DNA of 64,000 bases from Microvirga arvi (GTDB lineage Bacteria; Pseudomonadota; Alphaproteobacteria; Rhizobiales; Beijerinckiaceae). Made by a program: the position numbers and the translations under genes. The stretch covers positions 86,535 to 150,534 of the forward strand of contig NZ_JAFEMD010000008.1 of the NCBI RefSeq assembly GCF_016892765.1, in the 5' to 3' direction. Under the pieces are notes generated by a model, which had not been told where the DNA came from, did no database searches, and saw only the letters and a list, made by a program, of their open reading frames with translations. Within the stretch, counting starts at the first letter, position 1; every line of letters begins with the position of its first letter. Below, in pieces: positions 1 through 8,306 of the stretch.

Positions 1-73
1 CGGAACGCGAACATTCCGGCCTCCTGCAGAGCGGGCGAAACAAGCTAAGTGCTTGAAATCGCTTAGGAATTTT

Positions 74-151
74 TGGTCGGGCAGAGAGGATTCGAACCTC
101 CGACCCCAAGTCCCCCAGACTTGTGCGCTAACCTGGCTGCGCTACTGCCCG
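74..151 (-). tRNA. tRNA-Pro (anticodon GGG)
   Basis: On the minus strand the cloverleaf is complete: acceptor CGGGCAG pairs with CTGCCCG, the anticodon stem is CAAGT/ACTTG around loop CTGGGGG (anticodon GGG, proline), and the T arm is GGAGG-TTCGAAT-CCTCT. The 3' ACCA is encoded at 74-77. A damaged second copy of the same isoacceptor lies just upstream at 189-246. Confidence 0.92.
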
Positions 152-188
152 TCACATCCGCTCTGAACACCTCACCAACGCATATAAT

Positions 189-246
189 GAACCTCCGACC
201 CCTAGTCCCCCAGACTAGTGCGCTAACCGGGCTGCGCTACGCTCCG
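189..246 (-). pseudogene. truncated tRNA-Pro (GGG) copy
   Basis: The acceptor 5' strand (CGGAGCG), D arm and anticodon arm (CTAGT/ACTAG around CTGGGGG) are intact, and the sequence matches the neighbouring tRNA-Pro as far as the T stem and the first three T-loop bases (GGAGG-TTC). It then runs into unrelated sequence, so the T-stem 3' strand and the whole acceptor 3' strand are missing. It cannot fold into a tRNA. The break inside the T-loop, a common integrase crossover region, suggests a recombination scar. Confidence 0.8.
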
Positions 247-347
247 ACGCCTTGAACGGCTTGTGTCAATTAGCTCCGGCAGTTGCCGTGTGCAACCCCT
301 GAAATTCACTTTGGCCATCAAACTCGCCAAAACGTGGGAGAGGGGGT

Positions 348-770
348 CTAGCGTACAAGAGGCGACTTTGCGATGCGAACCCGTGCTGTGGTGGGGCCTG
401 CCACATTGATCCGGGCCGCCTCGAAGGAGGGCGGGGCGGTGCGGCCGGTGCCATTGCTGAAGCCGTAGGGTTCCTGCGGCAGGCCTTTAGGATCGCGGTC
501 GAGGCTGTTGTTGCCGTTGAGATCCTGGAACACGGCGATGGCATAGGAGCCTTCCGCCACCTCAGGAAACACGATCCGGAACTCCTCCGCCGGAGATTGT
601 ACGGTCTGGCTGTATCGGCACGAGCCAAAATCCAGGGAGCCCAAGCATATGCCAACCATCACGGCTCCCTTTCCCGGGCTGGCGCCTTCCACCTGAACGG
701 TGAGGGGGGCCGCCTGCGCTGCGCTCAAGATGAGCAGGGCGGCGAGCAGTCCGGTGATCGTCCGAAGCAT
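348..770 (-). CDS. secreted DUF2141 domain protein
   Basis: This 140-residue protein starts with a signal peptide (about residues 1-20, ending AQA). The remainder matches the DUF2141 pattern: a beta-sandwich-like stretch with FPEVAEGSYAIAVFQDLNGN followed by the hallmark PYGFSN motif near residue 100. Family members are periplasmic or outer-envelope proteins of unknown function. It is transcribed alone and diverges from the ABC exporter genes, with about 240 bases between the two starts. The family call rests on motif recognition; no function can be given. Confidence 0.8.
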   Translation of the reverse strand: MLRTITGLLAALLILSAAQAAPLTVQVEGASPGKGAVMVGICLGSLDFGSCRYSQTVQSPAEEFRIVFPEVAEGSYAIAVFQDLNGNNSLDRDPKGLPQEPYGFSNGTGRTAPPSFEAARINVAGPTTARVRIAKSPLVR

Positions 771-1012
771 GGTTTTCGCCCCCTTATTGGTCCTTCGCGC
801 CTACAAGCCGACCTGCACAAACCTGGCGTAGCCGTTCAAGATTGCGAGATGCCTTTGTACCTCCATCCTATCACATCCGCGCGCGCTCTTTCCGAAAGCG
901 GAAATCGGGATAGGTTCATGAGCGTGGCGAGGCCTTTGTTGGCAAGGGCCGTGGGTCTGCACCTAACATCCATCCGATGGAGGCACACATCTTCGCACGC
1001 GAGAGCCCGTCG
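771..1012. other. divergent intergenic region
   Basis: About 240 bases between the DUF2141 gene (minus) and the ABC ATPase gene (plus). Promoters for both must lie here, but I cannot pick out a convincing -35/-10 pair or a repeat. Confidence 0.5.
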
Positions 1013-1969
1013 ATGCTCCAACCGCAGCAGCCTGCACATCCGGGGTCGACGGTCGCGGTTCTCTCCGATGTCCATCTCCGCTTCGGCACCCGAACGGTTC
1101 TGGAGGGATTGAACCTCTCCCTGGCGCAGGGAGAGATCTTTGCCCTGCTCGGCCGCAACGGAACGGGCAAGACGACCCTGATGCGCCTTCTGACCGGGCA
1201 GATCCGACCGACATCGGGTGCGGTTCAGGTCTTCGGAGCCGATCCGGGCCATGAGGCCGCGCCCCGCCGGCTGATGAGCCTGGTCCCGCAGGACATCGCC
1301 CTCTATCCGCGCCTGACCGTCCGGGAGAACCTGGAGGTCATGGCTGGAATGGCGGGGATGCGCAGGGCCGAGATGTCCGGGCGCGTCGATGAGGCCATGG
1401 CCCTGACCCATGTCGAGGACCGGCAGAACGACCTGGTCGAGCATCTTTCCGGCGGCTACCGGCGCCGGGCCAACATTGCCGCAGCCCTGCTGACCCGACC
1501 CCGGCTCCTGCTCCTGGACGAGCCCACGGTCGGAGTGGACGTGGATGCCCGATTGTCCCTGCACCGAACCCTGAGGCGCCTGCGGGACGATGGCATGGCG
1601 ATTCTGCTCACGACCCATGACCTCGACGAGGCCCGTGCCTTGGCGGACCGCATCGGGATCCTCGCATCCGGCCGTCTGGCCGAGGAGGGGCCTGTGGGCG
1701 AGATCCTCCAACGCATGTTCGGAGAGAGACGGGAGGTTGTGGTGACGCTGAGCCGCGAGCCGGATCATGGCGTGCAGGCCGTTCTGCAGCGGCTGGGCTT
1801 GAACCGCACGGACAATCCCCTTGAATGGGCCTCCTGGTCGACGGGCCCGGAGAGTTTCGCATCCTTGCAGGCCGCTCTTCGCCGGCATGACATCGGCCTG
1901 CACGAGATCCGACTGCGGGAGCCCCGGCTCGAGCATGTGCTGGCCCATGTGGAGGGGGTGCGCGCATGA
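1013..1969 (+). CDS. ABC-2 type exporter, ATP-binding subunit
   Basis: This is the nucleotide-binding subunit of an ABC-2 (DrrA/CcmA-like) export system. Walker A GRNGTGKT lies near residues 47-54, the signature is LSGGYRRR, Walker B is LLLLDEP and the switch histidine is in TTHD. The C-terminal third after the ATPase core is typical of DrrA-like proteins. The stop overlaps the start of the permease gene by four bases (ATGA at 1966), so the pair is translationally coupled. An in-frame ATG at 977 would add 12 residues; I prefer 1013 because the upstream stretch has no family character. The substrate is unknown (drug, lipid or polysaccharide are all possible). Confidence 0.9.
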   Translation: MLQPQQPAHPGSTVAVLSDVHLRFGTRTVLEGLNLSLAQGEIFALLGRNGTGKTTLMRLLTGQIRPTSGAVQVFGADPGHEAAPRRLMSLVPQDIALYPRLTVRENLEVMAGMAGMRRAEMSGRVDEAMALTHVEDRQNDLVEHLSGGYRRRANIAAALLTRPRLLLLDEPTVGVDVDARLSLHRTLRRLRDDGMAILLTTHDLDEARALADRIGILASGRLAEEGPVGEILQRMFGERREVVVTLSREPDHGVQAVLQRLGLNRTDNPLEWASWSTGPESFASLQAALRRHDIGLHEIRLREPRLEHVLAHVEGVRA

Positions 1970-3171
1970 TCTTTCCGGCGGCCCGTGTCATGTTCCTGAC
2001 CCTGCTCAGGGATCGCGGTGCGCTGGCGATGGCGTTCGTGCTGCCGCCGCTCATCTTCCTGATCTTCGCCGCCATCTTCTCGGCGGCTGGCGGCGACCAG
2101 CTGCGGCTGCATGTGGGAATCGCCGATCTGGCGCGTACCCCCACGACCTCGCGCCTCGTCCAGGTGATCCTCGAGGAGCCGACCCTGCGCGTGACCTACA
2201 GCAAGAACGCGACGGCCGGGGATGTCCGCGGGCTCGTCAAGGACGGCGCCGTCGATCTGGGTCTCATCATTAGAGGCGATCTTAATGCGCGCGAGGCCGG
2301 AGCTCCCGTCCTTCTCGTCACCCACGAGGCGAGGGCGATCGCCGGTGCGATCATGGCAGGCCATCTGCAGCGGCTGCTGGCGGTCCACATGCCCGATGTC
2401 GCTTTCGCCCAGGTGCTTGCGGATCTGGAAGCGATCGGAGGGATCACATCCGAGCAGCGAGCCTGGATCGACGAGACGTTTAAGGAGAAGGCGGACGAGA
2501 CGCGCGGCGATCCGCGTTCCCGGACCGCAGGACTGGTGGCGAGCGAGTCGGCCCTGCCGCGAACGGCAGGATGGGCCGTATCCTATTACGCCGGAGCCGT
2601 CGCCGTGATGTTCCTGCTCCTGGCCGGCATCCAGGGAGCCGTCGGCCTCATCGAGGAGAGGCGCCTCGGGGTCTATGACCGTCTGCTGGCCGGGCCGGGA
2701 GGCATCGCCGCCATCATCCTGGGCAAGTTTCTGTTCCTCGTGGCGCAGGGAACCGTGCAGGCGGCCCTCGTGTTCCTGACGGCCTATCTCCTTTACGACG
2801 TCGATTTCATCGCCGCCTTCATCCCGTGGCTCATGACGACCCTCGCGGTCGCCGCGGCAGCATCCGCCCTAGCCCTAGGCCTGTGCGTCGCGTGCTCCTC
2901 GCGCCAGCAGGCGCAAGTTCTGTCCACCTTCGCGGTCCTCATCGTATCTGCGGCCGGCGGCAGCATGGTGCCACGCTTCTTCTTGCCGCCCTGGCTGCAG
3001 GAAGCGGGCTGGTGGACGCCGAACGCCTGGTCGATCCAGGCCTATTCATCGGCGCTGACGCCCGGAGCGTCCTTTTCGTCGCTTGGTATGGCCTGGGCGA
3101 TCCTGATCGCGATGGCAGCCCTGGCGCTCCTGTTCACGCTCGGCGTCTCGCTCAGGCGACGCTCCGTCTGA
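1966..3171 (+). CDS. ABC-2 type exporter, permease subunit
   Basis: This 401-residue permease is the membrane partner of the ATPase encoded immediately upstream. It has one membrane segment near residues 22-42, a large non-membrane domain to about residue 195, then a cluster of hydrophobic segments (starting around SYYAGAVAVMFLLLAG) with the ABC-2 pattern GAVGLIEERRLGVYDRLLAGP at the start of the core. This layout (one helix, extracytoplasmic domain, five helices) is that of YhhJ/YbhR/DrrB-like permeases. It ends convergently ten bases from the ammonia-lyase gene. Confidence 0.9.
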   Translation: MIFPAARVMFLTLLRDRGALAMAFVLPPLIFLIFAAIFSAAGGDQLRLHVGIADLARTPTTSRLVQVILEEPTLRVTYSKNATAGDVRGLVKDGAVDLGLIIRGDLNAREAGAPVLLVTHEARAIAGAIMAGHLQRLLAVHMPDVAFAQVLADLEAIGGITSEQRAWIDETFKEKADETRGDPRSRTAGLVASESALPRTAGWAVSYYAGAVAVMFLLLAGIQGAVGLIEERRLGVYDRLLAGPGGIAAIILGKFLFLVAQGTVQAALVFLTAYLLYDVDFIAAFIPWLMTTLAVAAAASALALGLCVACSSRQQAQVLSTFAVLIVSAAGGSMVPRFFLPPWLQEAGWWTPNAWSIQAYSSALTPGASFSSLGMAWAILIAMAALALLFTLGVSLRRRSV

Positions 3172-3180
3172 GCCGACGTC

Positions 3181-4146
3181 TCAAGCCCGCTGCCGGCGCC
3201 ACGCGTCGAGATCGTCCAGGGACAGGTTGGAGCCGCACAGCACAAGGCCGATCACGCTCTCATCGGGCAGGGAAGGGGCGATCGTCTCGGCCGCGGTCAG
3301 CACGCAGGCGGCGGCCGGCTCGCAGAGGAGCTTCTCCTTCTGCAGGATCCAGCTCACATCCGCGATCACCGGTTCGTCCTCTACGAGGATGATCTCCTTC
3401 AGGAAGAGCTTGGCGCCGGCAATCGTCCTGTGGGTTGCAAACGGTGCTCCGAGGGTCCGTGCAATCGAGGTCGGGCGGATCGTCACCGGCTCATCGGCCT
3501 TGAGCGCCTCGGTCATGGTCGGCGCGCCTGTGGTCTCGACGCCATAGATCGTCAGCGAGGGCCGCTTCGCCTTCAGGGCTGCCGCGACACCCGACATGAA
3601 GCCGCCGCCGCCTATGGAAACGAAGACGTGGGTGAGATCGGGGATGTCCTCCAGGAATTCGAGCCCGAGGGTGCCATGGCCCGCGATGATCGCCGGATCG
3701 TCGTAGGGATGGACGAAGAGCCGTCCCTGGCGCTGGTAGTCCTCCGCCTTCGCGAAAGCTTCTGCCGCGTCGTCACAAAGTTCGATGCGGGCTCCGTACT
3801 TGGTGGCGAGATCGACATTGAACCGAGGGGTGACCTTCGGCATCAGCACAAGCGCATCGAGACCGAGCGTTCCCGCCACCCGCGCGACCGCGATGGCGTG
3901 ATTGCCGCCCGACACGGTCACGAGACCGCGCCGGCGCTCCTCGTCGCTCAAGGTCAGGACCTTGTTGAAGACGCCCCGGACCTTGAACGAGCCTGCAAGC
4001 TGCAGCGCCTCCATCTTCAAGGCCGTGCGCCGGCCGAGCCGAGCCGAGACATCCGCACTCTCGAAGGCAGGCGTACGCCTGACGCGTCCGGCAATGCGGC
4101 TGCGGGCGGCTTCAATGTCGGCAAGCGTCACGTCGAAGGTGGTCAT
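3181..4146 (-). CDS. PLP-dependent threonine/serine ammonia-lyase family protein
   Basis: A fold-type II PLP enzyme of 321 residues. The Schiff-base lysine is Lys55 in SFKVRG, the phosphate/cofactor asparagine loop is SGGNHA at about residues 79-84, and the glycine-rich phosphate loop is SIGGGGF. Enzymes of this group deaminate threonine or serine to 2-oxo acids; some relatives act in ectoine breakdown (EutB) or as racemases. There is no C-terminal ACT domain, so this resembles the catabolic short form rather than biosynthetic IlvA. The ATG at 4146 is chosen because the 26 upstream codons lack family similarity. It diverges from an M20 deacylase gene, and such pairs are seen in amino-acid-derivative catabolism; substrate specificity is not determined by the sequence. 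Confidence 0.85.
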   Translation of the reverse strand: MTTFDVTLADIEAARSRIAGRVRRTPAFESADVSARLGRRTALKMEALQLAGSFKVRGVFNKVLTLSDEERRRGLVTVSGGNHAIAVARVAGTLGLDALVLMPKVTPRFNVDLATKYGARIELCDDAAEAFAKAEDYQRQGRLFVHPYDDPAIIAGHGTLGLEFLEDIPDLTHVFVSIGGGGFMSGVAAALKAKRPSLTIYGVETTGAPTMTEALKADEPVTIRPTSIARTLGAPFATHRTIAGAKLFLKEIILVEDEPVIADVSWILQKEKLLCEPAAACVLTAAETIAPSLPDESVIGLVLCGSNLSLDDLDAWRRQRA

Positions 4147-4304
4147 TGTGTCTCCGTCGGAGCGGAATTGGAGGAGGGGCGGATCATGGTCGCGCGCAGC
4201 GTGCCGCGTCAACAGGCGCGGCATCGGTTGATGGGCGATAATCCGGCTTGACCCGTCACACCATAGGATCGGATGCTCGCGCCTGACCCTGGGAGAATTC
4301 GCAC

Positions 4305-5459
4305 ATGCCCTTATCGCCCCGCGAGATGCTCGCGCGTCTGGTTGCCTTTCCGAGCGTTTCGACGAGCAGCAATCTCGACATCATCGGGTTCTGCCGCGAC
4401 TGGCTGAACAGCCATGGGGTCGAGAGCCATCTCGTCATGAGCCCCGAGGGCGACAAGGCGAATCTCTATGCCAGCATCGGGCCGCAGGTGGAGGGCGGCA
4501 TCGTGCTCTCCGGCCATACGGACGTGGTGCCGGTGGAAGGGCAGAACTGGACCACGGATCCGTGGATTCTGACGGAGAAGAACGGCCGCCTCTATGGCCG
4601 CGGCTCGACCGACATGAAGGGCTTCGACGCCCTCGTGCTGGCGCTGGTGCCGGAGATGGTGAAAGCGCCCCTGAAGCGGCCGATCCATATCGCCCTGTCC
4701 TATGACGAGGAGATTGCCTGCCGGGGAGCGCCGTCCATGGTGCATGCCATGGTCCGGTCGATCCCAAAGCCATCCGCCGTGATCGTGGGCGAGCCGACGC
4801 GCCATGCGGTGGTGACGGGCCATAAGGCCTCGGTGCAACTGCGCACCCAGGTGACCGGCTATGCGGTGCATTCAAGCCGGATCGACCAGGGGGTGAGTGC
4901 CGTCATGAACGCTGCCCGCCTCATCACGTGGCATGAGGACGTGATGGAGGAGAACCGGCGCCGGGCCGACCCGGCCAACCGCTTCGAGCCGCCTTATACC
5001 ACGGTGCATTGCGGCATGATGGCAGGCGGGATCGCCGCCAATGTGGTGTCCTCGTCCGCTTGGTTCTTCAGCGATATCAGGGCCATACCCACGGAAAGCC
5101 CACAGGATTATTCGGAGCGCTATCAGGCCTATATCCGCGAGGTCATCGAACCCCGGATGAAGGCGATCGCTCCCGAGACCGGCGTTGCCGTGGAGTTGAT
5201 CGCCGAGATCCCGGGGCTCAGGCCCGAGACGGAAGGTGAGGCCGAGCGCCTCATGCGCCGCATCACCGGCGACAACGGCACCCACGTGGTCTCCTACGGG
5301 ACGGAGGCCGGGCTGTTCCAGCGGGTGGGCTGGTCGACCGTCGTCTGCGGCCCAGGTGATATCGCCCAGGCCCACCAGCCGGACGAATATATCGAAATCA
5401 GCGAGTTGGAGGCTGGAGAGCGCGTGTTGCGCCGCATCATCGGCGAACTCTGTGCCTAA
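4305..5459 (+). CDS. argE: M20 family deacylase, acetylornithine deacetylase-like
   Basis: This 384-residue metallopeptidase-family hydrolase carries SGHTDVVP (metal-ligand His/Asp near residue 70-80), YGRGSTDMKGF (bridging Asp) and a downstream glutamate pair SYDEEIACRGA. The length and motifs match ArgE/DapE enzymes, and the best family fit is acetylornithine deacetylase, which releases ornithine from N-acetylornithine. Its neighbours are an ammonia-lyase (divergent) and a peptide importer (downstream), so a role in taking apart imported N-acyl amino acids or small peptides is at least as likely as arginine synthesis; the symbol is a family label. Confidence 0.8.
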   Translation: MPLSPREMLARLVAFPSVSTSSNLDIIGFCRDWLNSHGVESHLVMSPEGDKANLYASIGPQVEGGIVLSGHTDVVPVEGQNWTTDPWILTEKNGRLYGRGSTDMKGFDALVLALVPEMVKAPLKRPIHIALSYDEEIACRGAPSMVHAMVRSIPKPSAVIVGEPTRHAVVTGHKASVQLRTQVTGYAVHSSRIDQGVSAVMNAARLITWHEDVMEENRRRADPANRFEPPYTTVHCGMMAGGIAANVVSSSAWFFSDIRAIPTESPQDYSERYQAYIREVIEPRMKAIAPETGVAVELIAEIPGLRPETEGEAERLMRRITGDNGTHVVSYGTEAGLFQRVGWSTVVCGPGDIAQAHQPDEYIEISELEAGERVLRRIIGELCA

Positions 5460-5612
5460 ATGCTGAGCAGGGAGGCTGAACTCGGGACTAGACCACCAGC
5501 CACTTTCCTGCCTAACTTCATCCCGGACGGAAGCAACACGGCGAGAAGCCGGTCTTCCGACAAGAAGAACCTCGCGCAAAGACGCGGGGCTTCCAGAGGA
5601 GAAAGACACAAT

Positions 5613-7211
5613 ATGACGATGCGTTCGAAATTTTTCGTCGCCACGGTTGCGACGCTTTTGGCCGGCGCAGCGCTTCCGGCCATGGCCGTGACCCTGCGCT
5701 ATGCCAACCAGGGCGACCTGAAGTCGCTCGATCCCTACACCCTCAACGAGACCACCACGATCGCACATCACGGCCATGTCTACGAAGGCCTGACCAAGCG
5801 CGATAAGGACATCTCCATCATTCCGGGCCTCGCCGAGCGCTGGGAGATCAGCGAAGACGGCATGACCTGGCGCCTCTTCCTGCGCAAGAACGTGAAGTTC
5901 CACAACGGAAACCCGTTCAACGCCGACGACGTGATCTTCTCGGCCAACCGGGTGAGAGCACAAGGTTCGAACTTCCAGACCCGCGTTCCGAGCGGCTCCG
6001 AGTGGGTGAAGGTCGACGACTATACGGTCGATGTGAAGCTCAAGTCGCCGAACCCGATCATGAATGCCCAGTGGGATACCTGGTACATCATGGACAAGGA
6101 GTGGTCGGAGGCGAACAACAGCGTTGCGCCGACACCCGCCGCCGCGACGACGCCCAGCTACGCCTCTCTGAACGCCAACGGCACCGGCCCGTTCAAGATC
6201 GAAAGCCACCAGCCCGGCGTGAAGACCGTCTTCAAGCCCAACAAGGATTGGTGGGGCAAGGTCGAGCATAACCTGGACGAGATCGTCTTCACCCCCATCG
6301 CATCCGATGCCACCCGCGTCGCCGCGCTGCTCTCCGGTGAGGTCGACATCATCGAGCCGGTTCCGCTGCAGGACGTTCAGCGCGTCAACAGCACCGCCAA
6401 CGCGAAGGTTTTGGCCGGCCCCGAGCTTCGCACCATCTTCCTCGGCTTCGACCAGACCCGCGACGAGCTTCTGTTCTCGAACGTGAAGGGCAAAAACCCG
6501 TTCAAGGACAAGCGCGTGCGCGAGGCCTTCTACAAGGCCATCGACATCGAGACCATCAAGTCCCGCGTCATGCGCGGCATGGCCACGCCGTCCGCGCTGA
6601 TGATCGCGCCGCAGCTCTTCAGCCTCTCGAAGGATTTCGAGCGTCCGAAGTACGATGTCGAAGGCGCCAAGAAGCTTTTGGCAGATGCCGGCTATCCGAA
6701 CGGCTTCGAGGTCGGCATGGACTGCCCGAACGACCGCTACGTCAATGACGAGGCGATCTGCCAGGCCGTAGTCGGCATGCTCGCCCGCGCGGGCGTCAAG
6801 GTGAACCTGATGGCCCAGCCCAAGGCGCAGTACTTCGCCAAGGTGCTGAAATCCGGCAACTACAACACCTCGTTCTACCTGCTGGGCTGGACGCCGGGTA
6901 CTTTCGACAGCCACAACGTGCTGTTCGACATCGAAGGCTGCCGCAACGATCCGCAATCCTCACGCGGCGAGTCGAACCTCGGCAACTTCTGCAACAAGCA
7001 GCACGACGAGCTGACCGACAAGATCCTGGTCGAGAGCAACAAGGAAAAGCGCGACCAGCTGATCAAGCAGGCCTACCAGATCACCTTCGACGAATACGGC
7101 TACATCCCGCTGCACCAGCAGGCTCTCGCCTGGGGTGTGTCGAACAAGGTGACGATGACCCAGCGCGCCGATAACCAGGTGCTGCTCTACTGGGCGCAGA
7201 AGAAGGAATAG
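5613..7211 (+). CDS. peptide ABC transporter, periplasmic substrate-binding protein
   Basis: A 532-residue family 5 solute-binding protein (DppA/OppA type). A signal peptide covers about residues 1-25 (ending AMA), followed by the usual opening strand and DLKSLDPY. GLAERWEISEDGMTWRLFLR and NADDVIFSANR are characteristic of the family. ATG 5613 follows AGAGGAGA with good spacing. It is the first gene of a five-gene importer operon (binding protein, two permeases, two ATPases). An 11-bp stem-loop just after the stop (7229-7254) probably keeps this cistron more abundant than the permease genes. The ligand is likely a di- or oligopeptide, but family 5 proteins also bind heme, nickel, sugars and opines. 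Confidence 0.92.
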   Translation: MTMRSKFFVATVATLLAGAALPAMAVTLRYANQGDLKSLDPYTLNETTTIAHHGHVYEGLTKRDKDISIIPGLAERWEISEDGMTWRLFLRKNVKFHNGNPFNADDVIFSANRVRAQGSNFQTRVPSGSEWVKVDDYTVDVKLKSPNPIMNAQWDTWYIMDKEWSEANNSVAPTPAAATTPSYASLNANGTGPFKIESHQPGVKTVFKPNKDWWGKVEHNLDEIVFTPIASDATRVAALLSGEVDIIEPVPLQDVQRVNSTANAKVLAGPELRTIFLGFDQTRDELLFSNVKGKNPFKDKRVREAFYKAIDIETIKSRVMRGMATPSALMIAPQLFSLSKDFERPKYDVEGAKKLLADAGYPNGFEVGMDCPNDRYVNDEAICQAVVGMLARAGVKVNLMAQPKAQYFAKVLKSGNYNTSFYLLGWTPGTFDSHNVLFDIEGCRNDPQSSRGESNLGNFCNKQHDELTDKILVESNKEKRDQLIKQAYQITFDEYGYIPLHQQALAWGVSNKVTMTQRADNQVLLYWAQKKE

Positions 7212-7228
7212 TCAGCGCCTGATCGCTT

Positions 7229-7254
7229 GTCCCGGGCAGTCCGCTGCCCGGGAC
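7229..7254 (+). promoter_or_regulatory. intercistronic stem-loop behind the binding-protein gene
   Basis: A perfect 11-bp stem (7229-7239 with 7244-7254) with a 4-base loop lies 18 bases after the binding-protein stop and before the permease start. No T-run follows, so it is more likely an mRNA-stabilising or partial attenuation element than a full terminator. Such hairpins are common between ABC binding-protein and permease cistrons. Confidence 0.65.
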
Positions 7255-7315
7255 GATTCTTTCGAAGGTCTCGGGTGGCGGTGTCACTCGAGGTGCAGCG
7301 ATCCAGAGATTGTAC

Positions 7316-8296
7316 ATGTTTGCTTTCATCATCCGGCGAGCCCTCCAGGCCATCGGCGTTCTTCTGGCCGTCGGGATCATTTCCTTTGCCATGTTCCGCT
7401 TTGCCGGCGATCCGGTAAACCAGATCGTCTCCCTCGACACGCCGGCCGCCGAGCGGGAGCAGGTCCGCCGCTCTCTCGGCCTCGACGACGCGGTTCCCGT
7501 GCAATTCGCGCGATACCTCGGCCAAGCCGTTCGCGGCGAATTCGGCGTATCCTACCAGTTCCGGCAGCCCGTTTCTGATCTCCTGGCGGAGCGAATGCCG
7601 GCGACGCTGGAGCTGGCCCTCTGCGCTACGCTCTTCGCCACCGGCTTCGGCGTGCTGATGGGCGTCTATTCAGGCCTGAAACGGGACAGTCTCCTGGCGA
7701 AGGTGTTCCAGACGATCTCCCTCATCGGCATCTCGCTCCCGACCTTCCTGATCGGCATTCTGCTTATCTATCTGTTCGCCGTCACTCTCGGCTGGCTCCC
7801 GTCCTACGGGCGCGGCGATACGGTGCGCCTCGGCTGGTGGTCGACAGGGCTCCTCACCACCTCAGGCCTCAAGGCGCTCATCTTGCCGTCCATCACCCTT
7901 GGCCTGTTTCAGATGACCCTGATCATGCGCATCGTACGGGCCGAGATGCTGGAGGTGCTGCGCACCGATTACATCAAGTTCGCGCGGGCGAGGGGGCTGA
8001 CCACCCGAGCCATCCATTTCGGGCATGCGCTCAAGAACACGCTCGTTCCGGTGATCACCATCGTGGGCCTGCAGTTCGGCTCGGTGATCGCGTTCGCGAT
8101 CATCACCGAGACCGTGTTCCAGTGGCCGGGCATGGGTCTTCTGTTCGTGCAGGCCGTGCAGAATGTCGATATCCCGATCATGGCGGCCTACCTCATGCTG
8201 GTGGCCCTGATCTTCGTGGTCATCAATCTCGCCGTCGACATCCTCTACACGATCGTCGATCCCCGCCTGAGAACGTCGATCCGGCAGCCGGCCTGA
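7316..8296 (+). CDS. peptide ABC transporter permease, DppB type
   Basis: A 326-residue inner-membrane permease with six predicted helices. The N-terminal FIIRRALQAIGVLLAVGI segment and the motif EFGVSYQFRQPV are typical of DppB/OppB. The EAA-type cytoplasmic loop (around DYIKFARARGLTTRAIHFGHALKN) contacts the ATPases. It is followed after ten bases by the DppC gene. ATG 7316 is preferred to the in-frame TTG two codons earlier. Confidence 0.92.
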   Translation: MFAFIIRRALQAIGVLLAVGIISFAMFRFAGDPVNQIVSLDTPAAEREQVRRSLGLDDAVPVQFARYLGQAVRGEFGVSYQFRQPVSDLLAERMPATLELALCATLFATGFGVLMGVYSGLKRDSLLAKVFQTISLIGISLPTFLIGILLIYLFAVTLGWLPSYGRGDTVRLGWWSTGLLTTSGLKALILPSITLGLFQMTLIMRIVRAEMLEVLRTDYIKFARARGLTTRAIHFGHALKNTLVPVITIVGLQFGSVIAFAIITETVFQWPGMGLLFVQAVQNVDIPIMAAYLMLVALIFVVINLAVDILYTIVDPRLRTSIRQPA

Positions 8297-8306
8297 GGAG
8301 GGATTC

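Noticed and set aside
73..255. 60-codon plus-strand frame at the left edge
   Set aside because: It is made of the two tRNA-Pro sequences read on the opposite strand.
4872..6956. 694-codon open frame on the minus strand
   Set aside because: Antisense to the deacylase and peptide-binding-protein genes; the translation is His/Val/Arg-rich with no family pattern, a usual by-product of GC-rich codon use.
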